From Planctomycetales bacterium (GTDB lineage Bacteria > Planctomycetota > Planctomycetia > Pirellulales > Pirellulaceae): a stretch of 64,000 bases of DNA. Within the stretch, counting starts at the first letter, position 1. Every line of letters starts with the position of its first letter. Shown one piece after another: positions 7,646 through 16,823 of this stretch. Where the stretch lies: NCBI GenBank assembly GCA_020427005.1, contig JAGQOY010000002.1, positions 1-64,000 of the forward strand. The letters run 5' to 3'. The translations under genes were made by a program, and so were the position numbers. The notes below the pieces were generated by a model that saw only the letters and a program-made list of their open reading frames with translations, ran no database searches and was not told the origin of the DNA.

Positions 7646-10405
7646 TTGGTTGGAAATCGCGTGCCCGCAACTACCTCTACCGCAGGGTCTCCAGATGTGA
7701 GGGGCCACCATCATCGGCATCACCGCGTAGCCGAGCCTTCGCGCACGCACGGGCCACAAGCTCCCGTTCTTACCTGGGTTGGGAGATTGCTAATCCTGTG
7801 GTTGGTGTTAGCCAGTCCCTGGTATTATGCCATGGCGCTATGGCAGTCTCAGGTTTACTTCGTAGGCCTTTCATTCGTGTCTTTTTGTATCGCGCTGTGG
7901 ATTGCAATTAAGTGTCGATTGCAATTCCGAAACTACCTGCTCACATCGTCGCTACTGTTGGTGGGAATCGCCTTTGTGCAGCAGTTACCATTACCAGAAT
8001 TTATCTGGTCGCGGTTAGGGGCCGGGGTTCGATTGGAAGCTCAAGTTGATCTGCTTTCTGAAGAGTTTCTGGCGGGAGTGCCAGCAGTAGTTGATGAGCA
8101 AAAAAGCACGCTTCCACTGAGATCGCCACGGACGCTTAGCTTGAGTCCCACTCAAACACGGGCGAGTTTGTCGGTTTTGGCCGCTGCCATAGCACTACTT
8201 TTCTCATCGCGAATTCTGTTTAGAGACCGACTCGGTGTGTTGGTCCTGTTAGTAGTTATTACTCTTACAGGACTTGCAAATGCATTCTTAGGCTTGCTGC
8301 AATGTGTGTCTCCCAATCACTGGACATTGCTGGAGATGTACAGCTCATCCTACTTCAGTACCTTTGTTTCGCGCAATTCGGCACCGCAGTATTATTCAGT
8401 TGCCATAGGGACTTGCCTAAGTCTACTCGTAGGCTGGTACCGACACAGGAATCACCACGAAACTGAAAAGCGTTATCACATTCGGTATCCATCCACAAAT
8501 GTTCTTTCTCGTTTGCGCCGCAGACTTGAGGATTTGATCGTTGACATAGATGTCATTTCGATTCTGTTGTTGTTGACAATGACCATACTGATGGCGGCTG
8601 TATGGGCGGCCAATAGTCGAGGAGGGATATTGGCCAACGGTTTCGCGGCCTGTTTGGTCCTGAGCGTGCTGTTGGGCAGACGCAAGGGTGGAACCCTTCG
8701 GACAGTCATTATCGTCATGACGGTTGTTTCGGTGGGCGCCATCCTATTGAGCTCACTTAACCTAGATGAAGCAACTCTCAAGCGGTTAGAGACAATCAAT
8801 CGTGAAGCATTTCACTTGGATAACGGCCGCATACTTCTGTGGAACAGCATATTGGCAAATTCGGCCTTCTGGTTGACTGGTTGCGGGTTAGGGAATTTTC
8901 ATTTCGCAATTTTGGAAAGTTCCAACTTGGGAAGCTCGGTTTGGTTCTACCACGCAGAAAACATCTATGTTGAAATGCTGGTTGAATTTGGATGGATAGG
9001 AGGCGTTATTGGTCTGTCAGGAATCGTTTGGCTCATGTTTCGCGTAGTGGTTGCCGCCACCGAAGCAGAAAACTATCGGCGCAAACGAAACCGACTTTTG
9101 AGCAACGCGCTTCTTTTTCCAATTATTGTGTATGGCCTACAAAATCTGGTTGATTTCAGTCTGATATTGCCAGGCGTTTTTGTTCCGTTGGTGGTTTTAG
9201 TTGGGGCGTTTTTGGCAACCCACGTACAGTTAGGCTGGAAAAAGTCCCATGACCTTCAATCCAACAGGCCAAGGACTCCGACAAAAGTTGCAGCTTCAGT
9301 GGTGGTAGCTATTGTTCTAATGCCTCCAATGCTCCTGGGCTGGTCTGACCTATTGAGCTTTGCAAGCGCTGAGCGAATTGAACAAGCAATTAAGCAGCTA
9401 GAGGCTTCCAACGGAGACAATATTGGGGCACTAAGAAGCAGGCTTGGAGTAGACGAGTTGGATATTGCAGAGCCTGAAATGGCTCTGCAGACGGCCAGGT
9501 TGATTCAGTTAGAATTGACCGAGGATTTCAAAAATTCTCGTGCTTGGACTCCAGAAATGGAGAATGTAAGAGCCGGTTTGTCTCAGGTAGACAAAGTGGC
9601 CGGGGCGGTCCGTGCAGCAAAGGATAGCCCTTTAGCAATTCTCAATCCGATCATCGAAGCAGAGCCACATCTGGTTGATAGGCTCCGATTTAGTGCGCAA
9701 TTAGCTGCTAGGTCGGTCGCAGCTTGTCCCCACGATTATCGAGCTAGTTGGGGGCTCTTCCGAGCCGATGCAAACGTCTTGTCGACTCACGAGCGGGCGC
9801 GGAATTTTGCCCGACTTCTCTTGTTAACGGGGCATTTTCCATCATTGCAAGAAAAGATAGGCACGGTAGCACTTTGGTCCGAAGCCGATGCGCGAATTGG
9901 CCTCGCATTTTGGCGGAAGTACTTGAGAGCTCATCCCCAATATTCCACCCGCATCGTGCCATTAATTGGAGAGCAATTGTCCGTCTCAGATTTAGAGACT
10001 GTGCTACCCAACGATTCGTTAATTCGCCTTGCCATTGCCAATCAGCTTTCCCGTCGTCCGGAGACCCAAGCCAACGGCGAGGCCCTCCGCAGTCAAGTCG
10101 ATTATGCGGCCGCCAGGAGTCAGGCTTCAAATCTGAACGATTGGTTATTATTAGCGTGGTATGCCGAAAAGGAAGAGCGGGCCGAGCTGAGATTGGAAGC
10201 ACTCAGCGAAGCTGCAAGGTTGGCGCCCCTCAATCATGCCTTGCGTTATCAACTGGCACTTTTCAAATACTCGCTCGGAGATCGAGTTGGGGCCATCCAG
10301 GACCTGCGGGATGCCGTAAGAAAAGCACCTGCCAATCGCACATACCTAGACCAACTCAACAAGTGGGTCGTCGAGACACCTGGAACTCTTGGGGGGAGTG
10401 ATTAA
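7646..10405 (+). CDS. O-antigen-ligase-like membrane protein (Wzy/WaaL family) with TPR-like tail
   Basis: This 919-residue protein has about 10-12 predicted membrane segments in its first 540 residues and a Wzy_C-type region with NSRGGILAN near 330, NGRILLWNSI near 392 and GCGLGNFH near 412, followed by HAENIYVEMLVEFGWIG near 435. Those motifs mark polysaccharide polymerases and O-antigen ligases, which join lipid-linked repeat units in the periplasm. The last 350 residues are soluble and helical, with TPR-like repeats (ALRYQLALFKYSLGD near 865). It starts 13 bases after the broken WecA-like gene, so the two were probably co-transcribed. The start chosen is TTG at 7646; GTG at 7661 is an alternative. 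Polymerase and ligase cannot be told apart from sequence. Confidence 0.82.
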   Translation: MVGNRVPATTSTAGSPDVRGHHHRHHRVAEPSRTHGPQAPVLTWVGRLLILWLVLASPWYYAMALWQSQVYFVGLSFVSFCIALWIAIKCRLQFRNYLLTSSLLLVGIAFVQQLPLPEFIWSRLGAGVRLEAQVDLLSEEFLAGVPAVVDEQKSTLPLRSPRTLSLSPTQTRASLSVLAAAIALLFSSRILFRDRLGVLVLLVVITLTGLANAFLGLLQCVSPNHWTLLEMYSSSYFSTFVSRNSAPQYYSVAIGTCLSLLVGWYRHRNHHETEKRYHIRYPSTNVLSRLRRRLEDLIVDIDVISILLLLTMTILMAAVWAANSRGGILANGFAACLVLSVLLGRRKGGTLRTVIIVMTVVSVGAILLSSLNLDEATLKRLETINREAFHLDNGRILLWNSILANSAFWLTGCGLGNFHFAILESSNLGSSVWFYHAENIYVEMLVEFGWIGGVIGLSGIVWLMFRVVVAATEAENYRRKRNRLLSNALLFPIIVYGLQNLVDFSLILPGVFVPLVVLVGAFLATHVQLGWKKSHDLQSNRPRTPTKVAASVVVAIVLMPPMLLGWSDLLSFASAERIEQAIKQLEASNGDNIGALRSRLGVDELDIAEPEMALQTARLIQLELTEDFKNSRAWTPEMENVRAGLSQVDKVAGAVRAAKDSPLAILNPIIEAEPHLVDRLRFSAQLAARSVAACPHDYRASWGLFRADANVLSTHERARNFARLLLLTGHFPSLQEKIGTVALWSEADARIGLAFWRKYLRAHPQYSTRIVPLIGEQLSVSDLETVLPNDSLIRLAIANQLSRRPETQANGEALRSQVDYAAARSQASNLNDWLLLAWYAEKEERAELRLEALSEAARLAPLNHALRYQLALFKYSLGDRVGAIQDLRDAVRKAPANRTYLDQLNKWVVETPGTLGGSD

Positions 10406-10761
10406 GGGGTAACACGAATTTTTAATCTTTTAGGGCTTTTCCCGCAAATAAAAGGGCCTATTCTTGAGGGCAGAATTGCTCAAATTCAGTTGGGAATAGA
10501 GTTGTGCAAATTGAGAGGTGTGGGTGGATTGTGAGGATCGTGTCCGATTTTCATCCATGAGAATTGAAGATCCATATTATCGCTTCGCAAAAACAGAGCA
10601 AATATTCCATTTCAGCCTATACTGGGGCTTTCAATAATGCGGGAATTAGCAGGTTGTCCATTCCCGTAAAATAGTTGGTTAGTAGACATTTTGACTTATC
10701 GACAACCTATATTCTTTAAGCAATATAACGCGTACATTTCCTCAACAGGTAGTAACCGCTC
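10406..10761. other. Intergenic leader region, 356 bp
   Basis: This gap before the tyrosine-kinase gene holds no reading frame that I would call a gene. It is AT-rich near the right end (10690-10740), as expected for a promoter, but I cannot place -35 and -10 boxes with confidence. An imperfect dyad near 10431-10458 is too weak to call a terminator. Confidence 0.45.
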
Positions 10762-13257
10762 ATGGCACAGGTAATGGAAAATCCCGTAGGTGTAAATAAC
10801 CCAGGTCGTCTGGTAGAACCTATGGGTACGCTGGATGGCCAGCAGGGATTTGACATCGTCAAGGTCCTTTGGCGCTGGAAGTGGTTGCCGATTCTTGGAT
10901 CAGTGCTGGGTGCGGTACTGGGCTATTTGTACTTCGCGAGGCAACCCGAAGAATTTCAGGCTCAAGCGCTAGTGCAGGTAGTAAATACTTCGCCGCCAGC
11001 ACCACGCACAGGTTATTCGGATCCAGACGAACGGCTTAGGATAAACAGAGCCGATGAGTCGATTATCATTCGAAGTCAAAAGGTGCTAACCAAAGCGTCG
11101 GAGAACGGCAATCTCACGGAGCAACCAATTCTGCGCGAGGCCTATGCTGATCTGTTTGGACTGGAAGATAACTCCTTCACATTTACGCACGATGACGTGG
11201 CGAAGCTCCTTCAGCAGAGCAAGGATTTGATCATTGAACCAGCCGACAAGGATGACCAGACGACGCTCATCACGCTGAGTTTCGTTTCCACGGACGCAGA
11301 TTTGGCGGCACGCGTGGTGAATTCCATCGTTGACGGCTACAGTGAATACTTGAGTGAAGAGTACAAGAGTTTTGGCGCCGAAGCCGTAGAGGTTATTCAA
11401 AAGGCCAAGTTTGACCTTGATAAGCGCTTTACCGAGTTATCACTAAAGCAGGTGGCGTTTCAAAAAGAGGCAGGCGGAGTCCTATTCAACGGCAATCAAC
11501 TGGCGGATTCCTATTACGAAGATTGGTTGAAGTTTAAAGCTCAGCTCAATCAGTTACTACAAGAGCGAGAGGTCTTGGTAGCTAAACTCAATAGCGTTGA
11601 GGAAGCGAAGGTCGCTGAGCGTCCAGTTGAATACATTTTGATGAATCTCGTGTCCCCGGAAGACGTTGCATTGATGCAAAGAATGTTTGGGGTCGATACG
11701 AGCTTTTTGCCACCCATTGATGACGAACGGAAATCTTCGGCGGCGGACGTTTTGGAGCGAGGTGATCTTCCTTTGCTGCGAGTCAAAGAATCTCAGCTGA
11801 GTGAGTCCTTAGGTTCCGGTCACCCAAGAGTCGTCGAATTGCGTTCGCAGATAAATGCCATGCTGCAAGAGATCGCCAAATTGCGTGAGATCGAAAAGAT
11901 TGAAAAACTAGAAGCCGATGAACGACGAGCACAGAATATTGAGCAGCGTCGTTCGGAGATGTTGGGAGAAAGAATACCTCTCGATACTCAAGTTGAGCTG
12001 CTTGTGCAGACTATGCAAGGCGAACTGGCCGTTAAACAGAAGCAGATTGATTCTTTGAGCAAACTGGCGGACGAGTCCTTCAAGAGCTCCAAGGAACTTG
12101 ACAAGGTTAAGTCGGACAGTCAGATCCTTCAGACTGAACTGGAGTCGATTCGTGCCCTAGTGGATGCGTACACTTCCAAGATGGCAGAAATTGACACCAT
12201 GCCGTCGTTTGGACAGCGCACACTAAAAGAATTGGATTTGCCTACAGTCGGAGCATTCTATGGTCCCAAGCTGCCTCCGTATTTGCTGGGTGGTGCTGCG
12301 GTCGGATTTTTGTTGCTGTCAGGTTTGGCGGTGTTGATGGATTTGGCTGATCGTAGCTACCGCAGTCCCGATGAAATCGCCAATGATCTTGGAATGCCAG
12401 TTCTGGGGCATATTCCAATCATGGATGTGCAGAAGGTCAAGAAAGTTCTCGATAGCGCGGATACTTCGTTGGCGACTATTCACCACAGCCGTGGTCGAGT
12501 CAGCGAAGCCTATCGAGCCGTCCGAACGGGGTTGTTTTTCAGCAATCGTGGTAGCGAACTCAAAGTAATTCAAGTAACCAGCCCAGTGCCTGGGGATGGA
12601 AAGTCTACATTGTCGGCTAACTTGGCGGTCACCATGGCTCAGTCCGGTCGCCGCGTGCTGCTTATTGATGCCGACTTCCGTCGACCCAGAATCGCCAAGC
12701 TGTTTGGCATCGACGGGGAAGTGGGAATGGCGCAAGTGGTTGCAGGCAAGGCCGAGTTGGACGAAGCCACTTACAGCAGCCAAGTAGCCAACCTATCCAT
12801 CATGCCAGGAGGTAAGCGACCGAGCAATCCTGCTGAGCTTTTGAGTTCCAATCGATTTGCTGAGTTGGTTGATATTCTAAGAGAAAAATATGACATGATT
12901 GTCATTGATACTCCACCGTTGTTGGCGGTTAGCGATCCAGGTGCAGTTTCGGCAGTGTCCGACGGTGTTGTTCTGACGATGCGACTGCGACGTAATGTTA
13001 AGCCTTTAGCAACGCGGGCTAAGCGAATTCTGGAATCTGTCGATGCACGAATGCTCGGCATCGTTATCAACGGCGTGTCCGCAGAGGCAGGTTACGGCTA
13101 TAGCTACGGCTACAACGACTACCGATATGCGTATCGTTATGGCGGAAACTATCGATATGGTTACCGTTACGGTTACAAGTACGGAAGTTACGCCTCCGGC
13201 TACGTAGAAGACAAACAAGAAGATTTGTCTCAGAACGCGCCAGATTCTCAATCCTAG
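10762..13257 (+). CDS. Wzc-type polysaccharide chain-length protein and tyrosine autokinase
   Basis: The 831-residue protein joins a Wzz-type membrane part and a BY-kinase. A first membrane segment lies at about 35-55, a long periplasmic coiled-coil region at about 130-490, and a second membrane segment at about 510-530. The kinase part has Walker A (PVPGDGKSTLSANLAV near 607), Walker A-prime (LLIDADFRRPR near 633) and Walker B (MIVIDTPPLLAVSDP near 712). The C-terminus (about 773-815) is a tyrosine cluster of sixteen tyrosines in some 37 residues, the autophosphorylation tail. Such proteins control polymer length and export together with Wzx/Wzy and an outer-membrane Wza. A rho-independent terminator follows. 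No Wza homologue is visible in this window. Confidence 0.94.
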   Translation: MAQVMENPVGVNNPGRLVEPMGTLDGQQGFDIVKVLWRWKWLPILGSVLGAVLGYLYFARQPEEFQAQALVQVVNTSPPAPRTGYSDPDERLRINRADESIIIRSQKVLTKASENGNLTEQPILREAYADLFGLEDNSFTFTHDDVAKLLQQSKDLIIEPADKDDQTTLITLSFVSTDADLAARVVNSIVDGYSEYLSEEYKSFGAEAVEVIQKAKFDLDKRFTELSLKQVAFQKEAGGVLFNGNQLADSYYEDWLKFKAQLNQLLQEREVLVAKLNSVEEAKVAERPVEYILMNLVSPEDVALMQRMFGVDTSFLPPIDDERKSSAADVLERGDLPLLRVKESQLSESLGSGHPRVVELRSQINAMLQEIAKLREIEKIEKLEADERRAQNIEQRRSEMLGERIPLDTQVELLVQTMQGELAVKQKQIDSLSKLADESFKSSKELDKVKSDSQILQTELESIRALVDAYTSKMAEIDTMPSFGQRTLKELDLPTVGAFYGPKLPPYLLGGAAVGFLLLSGLAVLMDLADRSYRSPDEIANDLGMPVLGHIPIMDVQKVKKVLDSADTSLATIHHSRGRVSEAYRAVRTGLFFSNRGSELKVIQVTSPVPGDGKSTLSANLAVTMAQSGRRVLLIDADFRRPRIAKLFGIDGEVGMAQVVAGKAELDEATYSSQVANLSIMPGGKRPSNPAELLSSNRFAELVDILREKYDMIVIDTPPLLAVSDPGAVSAVSDGVVLTMRLRRNVKPLATRAKRILESVDARMLGIVINGVSAEAGYGYSYGYNDYRYAYRYGGNYRYGYRYGYKYGSYASGYVEDKQEDLSQNAPDSQS

Positions 13258-13290
13258 CGTTGTCCTCTAATAAATTGAATTATAAAAAGA

Positions 13291-13316
13291 CGTCGAGGTT
13301 TCCTCGGCGTTTTTTT
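13291..13316 (+). terminator. Rho-independent terminator after the tyrosine-kinase gene
   Basis: The arms cgtcgagg and cctcggcg pair (one G-U) around a tt loop and are followed directly by a run of seven T. It lies about 35 bases after the stop codon at 13257 and should end that transcript. Confidence 0.85.
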
Positions 13317-13454
13317 GTTGGGGAATTGTATATGGTCTGTTGCAGGCCGTGCGAAAAGGACGCCTATCGGCCCCAGCATTTTAATCCAATCGCAATCGCG
13401 ATAGACTGACAGTTTCATTCTCTTGTTCGTTTCCTTTTTGGTAGTCCATCAAAA

Positions 13455-14399
13455 GTGTATTCGTCGATTTTTGTGGCAGGACATCGCGGGATGGTGGGTT
13501 CGGCCATTGTCAGAAGCCTTCAAAATGAACCGCAGGTTCGCGTTTTGACCTGTGATCGTGAGGAGCTTGATTTATGCAGGTCGGAGGCAGTGCGAGCCTA
13601 TTTCCAGCAAGAAAAGCCGGAAGCGGTTGTCTTTGCGGCTGCCCGGGTAGGAGGAATCCTCGCCAATAAGAATTTTCCAGTTGAGTTTCTGACTGACAAC
13701 CTAAATGCACAATTAGCCACAATTACGGCAGCATTTGAGTCCGGCGTACAGAGGTTTTTGTTCTTAGGTTCCACATGTATATATCCGCGACTAGCAAGGC
13801 AACCAATCACAGAAGATCAATTGTTAACTGGGCCTCTTGAGGAAACGAACGAGGCCTACGCCTTAGCCAAGATTTGTGGGTTGAAACTATGTCAGTACTA
13901 TCGGCGCGAGTTTGGTGTCACTTACCACTCCGTAATGCCGACCAATTTGTATGGCCCTGGCGATAACTATCATCTGGAGCATAGTCACGTGCTGCCGGCA
14001 CTGATTCGCCGAATACACCAAGCCAAAGTAAATCAAGAAAGACAGGTTACGATTTGGGGGACTGGAACTCCTCGGCGAGAATTCTTGTTTGTCGACGATC
14101 TCGCGAATGCGATAGTTCACCTTTTGAAACTAGAGAGCCCCCCGGATTGGGTGAATGTCGGTTCGGGGAAAGACAATACCATTCTCGAAATCGCTCAGCT
14201 TATATGTCACGAGCTTGGATTCCCTGGCGAGATAATAACAGATCCGTCAAAGCCTGATGGGACCCCGCAAAAGCTAACCGATATTGGGCTGCTTAAATCT
14301 ACCGGATGGTCCCCGACAGTAGAATTGAAGGAAGGAATCCAGCGAACGTACGCTTCATATCTCAGGGAGATCGAGACTGGCAGGCTGCGCGAGATTTGA
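13455..14399 (+). CDS. fcl: GDP-L-fucose synthase
   Basis: The enzyme turns GDP-4-keto-6-deoxy-D-mannose into GDP-L-fucose by double epimerisation and NADPH reduction. The 314-residue product has the nucleotide-binding GHRGMVGSAI at about 9-18, AARVGGI near 57, the catalytic serine segment GSTCIYP near 107, and the YALAKICG Tyr-x3-Lys pair near 136. HVLPALIRR and GTGTPRREFLFVDD follow, all as in Fcl/WcaG. The start is GTG at 13455. It precedes gmd by 122 bp, and the two enzymes act in sequence, in reverse gene order. The preceding terminator implies its own promoter at about 13317-13454. Confidence 0.95.
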   Translation: MYSSIFVAGHRGMVGSAIVRSLQNEPQVRVLTCDREELDLCRSEAVRAYFQQEKPEAVVFAAARVGGILANKNFPVEFLTDNLNAQLATITAAFESGVQRFLFLGSTCIYPRLARQPITEDQLLTGPLEETNEAYALAKICGLKLCQYYRREFGVTYHSVMPTNLYGPGDNYHLEHSHVLPALIRRIHQAKVNQERQVTIWGTGTPRREFLFVDDLANAIVHLLKLESPPDWVNVGSGKDNTILEIAQLICHELGFPGEIITDPSKPDGTPQKLTDIGLLKSTGWSPTVELKEGIQRTYASYLREIETGRLREI

Positions 14400-14521
14400 T
14401 AGCTAACGAATGGATTCGAAGTTTTTCGGTATCATGTCGATATCCGTATTGACCTTTGGCCATTAGCAGCTTATCACGTGAGTTCTGTTTTCACAATGAA
14501 TGATCTAGGGAGGCTGTAGGG

Positions 14522-15538
14522 ATGTCGCGTTCCGCGCTAATTACGGGAATAACAGGTCAGGATGGTTCTTATCTAGCGGAACTGTTGTTAGACAAGGGTT
14601 ACAGAGTTCATGGGGTTGTTCGACGCAGTTCAAGTTTTTCAACAGGCCGTATCGAACATCTGTATCGCGATATTCATGAGCAGCCTCAATTGCTTTTACA
14701 TTATGGTGATTTGACTGATGGTCAAGCACTGAGCAATCTAGTTTTGGAAATTGAGCCGGACGAAATATACAATCTTGGAGCTCAGAGTCACGTTAGAGTG
14801 TCATTTGACCAACCCGTCTATACATTGATGAGCGATGGTGTAGGTGCACTCAATGTGCTTGAAGCCGCTAGGCTGTTGTGCAAGCGCAAACCGGTGCGTG
14901 TCTATCAAGCCTCGTCGTCTGAGATGTATGGGAAAGTACTGGAAACGCCGCAAACCGAAACGACACCTTTCAATCCACAGTCGCCTTATGCCTGTGCCAA
15001 AGTCTACGCATACTTCCAAACCGTCAACTACCGCCGTAGCTACGGACTGTTCGCATGCAACGGAATCTTGTTCAATCACGAATCTCCACGTCGCGGCGAG
15101 ACGTTTGTTACGCGCAAGATTACGCGCGCGGCAACACGCATCAAGGTTGGATTGCAGAAGAAGCTATACTTGGGAAACCTAGATGCAAAACGCGACTGGG
15201 GTTATGCCAAGGATTACGTGGATGCCATGTGGAGAATGCTGCAGCAAGATCAGCCCGACGATTATGTAGTTGCAACAGGAAGAACTCACTCCATTCGCGA
15301 GTTTCTTGAACTAGTGTTTGGGCAACTGGAGTTGGATTGGCAGGAATACGTCCAGATTGATCCTCGCTATTTCCGACCGGCCGAAGTGGATTTGCTGCTA
15401 GGAGATCCGTCGAAGGCCGAGCAGAAACTTGGCTGGAAGGCCGAAACCAGCGTCGAAGAGCTTGCCAGAATCATGGTTGAGCATGATTTGGATCTTGCCC
15501 AACGTGAAGTTCATGGTGCCGCCTACGCAGCTCCTTAG
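14522..15538 (+). CDS. gmd: GDP-mannose 4,6-dehydratase
   Basis: Gmd converts GDP-D-mannose to GDP-4-keto-6-deoxy-D-mannose, the first step to GDP-fucose and related sugars. The 338-residue product carries [12 protein letters not shown] at about 9-20, [11 protein letters not shown] near 35, [12 protein letters not shown] near 84, SSSEMYG near 125 and YACAKVYAY with the catalytic Tyr and Lys near 150. [15 protein letters not shown] near 183 and the [10 protein letters not shown] segment are highly specific for Gmd. Length is slightly shorter than the usual 345-370. GGAGG at 14510-14514 precedes the ATG and supports the start. It pairs functionally with the preceding fcl gene. Confidence 0.95.
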   Translation: MSRSALITGITGQDGSYLAELLLDKGYRVHGVVRRSSSFSTGRIEHLYRDIHEQPQLLLHYGDLTDGQALSNLVLEIEPDEIYNLGAQSHVRVSFDQPVYTLMSDGVGALNVLEAARLLCKRKPVRVYQASSSEMYGKVLETPQTETTPFNPQSPYACAKVYAYFQTVNYRRSYGLFACNGILFNHESPRRGETFVTRKITRAATRIKVGLQKKLYLGNLDAKRDWGYAKDYVDAMWRMLQQDQPDDYVVATGRTHSIREFLELVFGQLELDWQEYVQIDPRYFRPAEVDLLLGDPSKAEQKLGWKAETSVEELARIMVEHDLDLAQREVHGAAYAAP

Positions 15539-15670
15539 TTGTAGCCCCTAAAATAGTGGCTTCTGGGTGTGGCTTACCGCACAAAGTTTCCGCTAGCACT
15601 ACTTGACGCCTTTTCAATAGTCGTTAATCTCATGCTTTCTTACCTATTTTAACTATTGGGGAGTAAAAGT

Positions 15671-16090
15671 ATGAATCGAAGAGTTTTGTTAGCAGCTGCG
15701 TGTTTGTTTGCATTGGTAAGTGCCGCACCAGCTCAAGCTGGGATTTTGGGTTGTCGTTCGAAGTGTAAGCCAACTTGCTGCGAAGCAGCCCCAGCATGTG
15801 CCAGTCCCGCGCCCTCTTGCTGCACACCTGCACCAGCGCCATGTTGCCAACCTGCACCAGCTCCGTGCTGCAAGCCTGCCCCAGCTCCCTGTTGCAAGCC
15901 TGCCCCAGCTCCCTGTTGCAAGCCTGCCCCAGCGCGTTGCTGCAAACCAGCCAAGTGTTGCGCTCCAGCACCAAGTTGCTGTGGATCCCGTACAGGCCTT
16001 CTGCAGCGAGTTCTAGGCCGAGTTCGTGGTGGCGGATGCGGTTGCAACAGCGGTTGCAACAGCGGATGCGGTAGTAGCTGCGGCTGCTAA
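15671..16090 (+). CDS. Exported Cys/Pro-rich repeat protein
   Basis: I do not recognise a named family. From the ATG at 15671 (preceded by ttggggag at a good distance) the product has 139 residues. Residues 1-22 are a clear signal peptide ending APAQA. Then come a CRSKCKPTCC segment, five tandem units of about 8 residues of the form PAPAPCCK(P), further CC pairs, a short basic stretch (LLQRVLGRVRGG) and a Gly/Ser/Asn/Cys tail with CGCNSGCNSGCG. About a fifth of the mature chain is cysteine, mostly in pairs. This suggests a disulfide cross-linked or metal-binding surface or matrix component. It follows gmd by 132 bp and has its own strong terminator. The longer frame from 15656 adds five unlikely residues. 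Confidence 0.82.
   Translation: MNRRVLLAAACLFALVSAAPAQAGILGCRSKCKPTCCEAAPACASPAPSCCTPAPAPCCQPAPAPCCKPAPAPCCKPAPAPCCKPAPARCCKPAKCCAPAPSCCGSRTGLLQRVLGRVRGGGCGCNSGCNSGCGSSCGC
15827..15946 (+). repeat. Five tandem 24-bp coding repeats
   Basis: Five units of 24 bp start at 15827, 15851, 15875, 15899 and 15923, each beginning cctgc and encoding an eight-residue PAPAPCCx-type block of the exported Cys-rich protein. The third and fourth units are identical in DNA; the others differ at a few positions. This suggests recent slippage or duplication and possible length variation among strains. Confidence 0.85.
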
Positions 16091-16155
16091 GTTCTCCTTC
16101 GGGAGTCCTTCGCTTACTTGATTTGGCTCCTTACATGGGCACAATAGCCTTTTCA

Positions 16156-16194
16156 AAATGGCACCTACTCGATGGGTAGGTGCCATTTTTTTTT
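16156..16194 (+). terminator. Strong rho-independent terminator after the Cys-rich gene
   Basis: The arms aatggcacctac and gtaggtgccatt form a 12-bp perfect stem with a short loop, followed by eight or more T. It ends the Cys-rich protein transcript and may also serve the opposite strand, where an A-run precedes the stem. Confidence 0.92.
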
Positions 16195-16292
16195 GGGCAT
16201 TGCCTTTGCCCCAGCTGGCACTCGCATGTCGTACAGAGTAGAGAAACAATCTGCAACGCGAGATCTAGCTCGGAAGCCTTCCAGTTTTTGAT

Positions 16293-16790
16293 TCAATCAA
16301 AAGTCTTCAGGATCGATGCGCTCTGTGAAAAGAGTTTTTTCAGAAACTGATAGGTCAGTTGTTCGGCATCGGGCAGTCCACTTTTGCGTGGTCCAGCAAT
16401 ATTTAGCGTCTTGATTTCGTTCTCGGTTAGCCAAAGCAGGACCGCAGAATACTTGATAGGCAAATCGAATCGTATGCGCAACAGTGGTTTTCCTAACTCT
16501 TTAGCGTATCGATTGGTAAGAGCGGTACCTCCTCGCAAGCGTCCTTGGTAAAGCAAAAGTGTGCCGTCCGAGTCCATGACGTTTTTCTTCGTACGGATCG
16601 CGTAGTCAGTGGAATCTAGTTCAGTCAGTTTGTACTTTGGGGAGATTGGTCCATCCTCGGCCAGCCGACCTTTGGGGCAACTACCACCATGAGATACCCC
16701 AAAGTCAATGGCCGCATCGAGGGCGCCACGGTCGACTCCTGTCTGTCCACCAGAAATGATCTTTTCGATTCCATGGAACCGTTTGCTCAT
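16293..16790 (-). CDS. SLOG-superfamily protein, putative molybdenum carrier type
   Basis: The 165-residue product has IISGGQTGVDRGALDAAI at about 11-28 and SCPKGRLAEDG near 37, hallmarks of the family named putative molybdenum carrier (cpYpsA-related SLOG group). These Rossmann-like proteins bind nucleotides or nucleotide-derived ligands; molybdate binding was suggested from a structural relative, and a general role is not proven. A second motif GTLLLY near 76 and GGTALTNRYAKELGKP near 88 complete the SLOG fold. There is no signal peptide. It is 33 bp downstream of the RluA-family gene on the same strand. Confidence 0.85.
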   Translation of the reverse strand: MSKRFHGIEKIISGGQTGVDRGALDAAIDFGVSHGGSCPKGRLAEDGPISPKYKLTELDSTDYAIRTKKNVMDSDGTLLLYQGRLRGGTALTNRYAKELGKPLLRIRFDLPIKYSAVLLWLTENEIKTLNIAGPRKSGLPDAEQLTYQFLKKLFSQSASILKTFD

Positions 16791-16823
16791 TTTTGTTTCA
16801 AAGAAAATGCTATACCCGTTGAA

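Noticed and set aside
9748..10401. Plus-strand 217-codon frame overlapping the O-antigen-ligase gene
   Set aside because: It lies entirely inside the last third of a gene with clear motifs in another frame, and its composition (Arg/Ser/Cys-rich) is that of a shadow frame.
15827..15946. Tandem 24-bp repeats as a CRISPR array
   Set aside because: Units are directly adjacent with no spacers, and they are in frame inside an exported protein gene.
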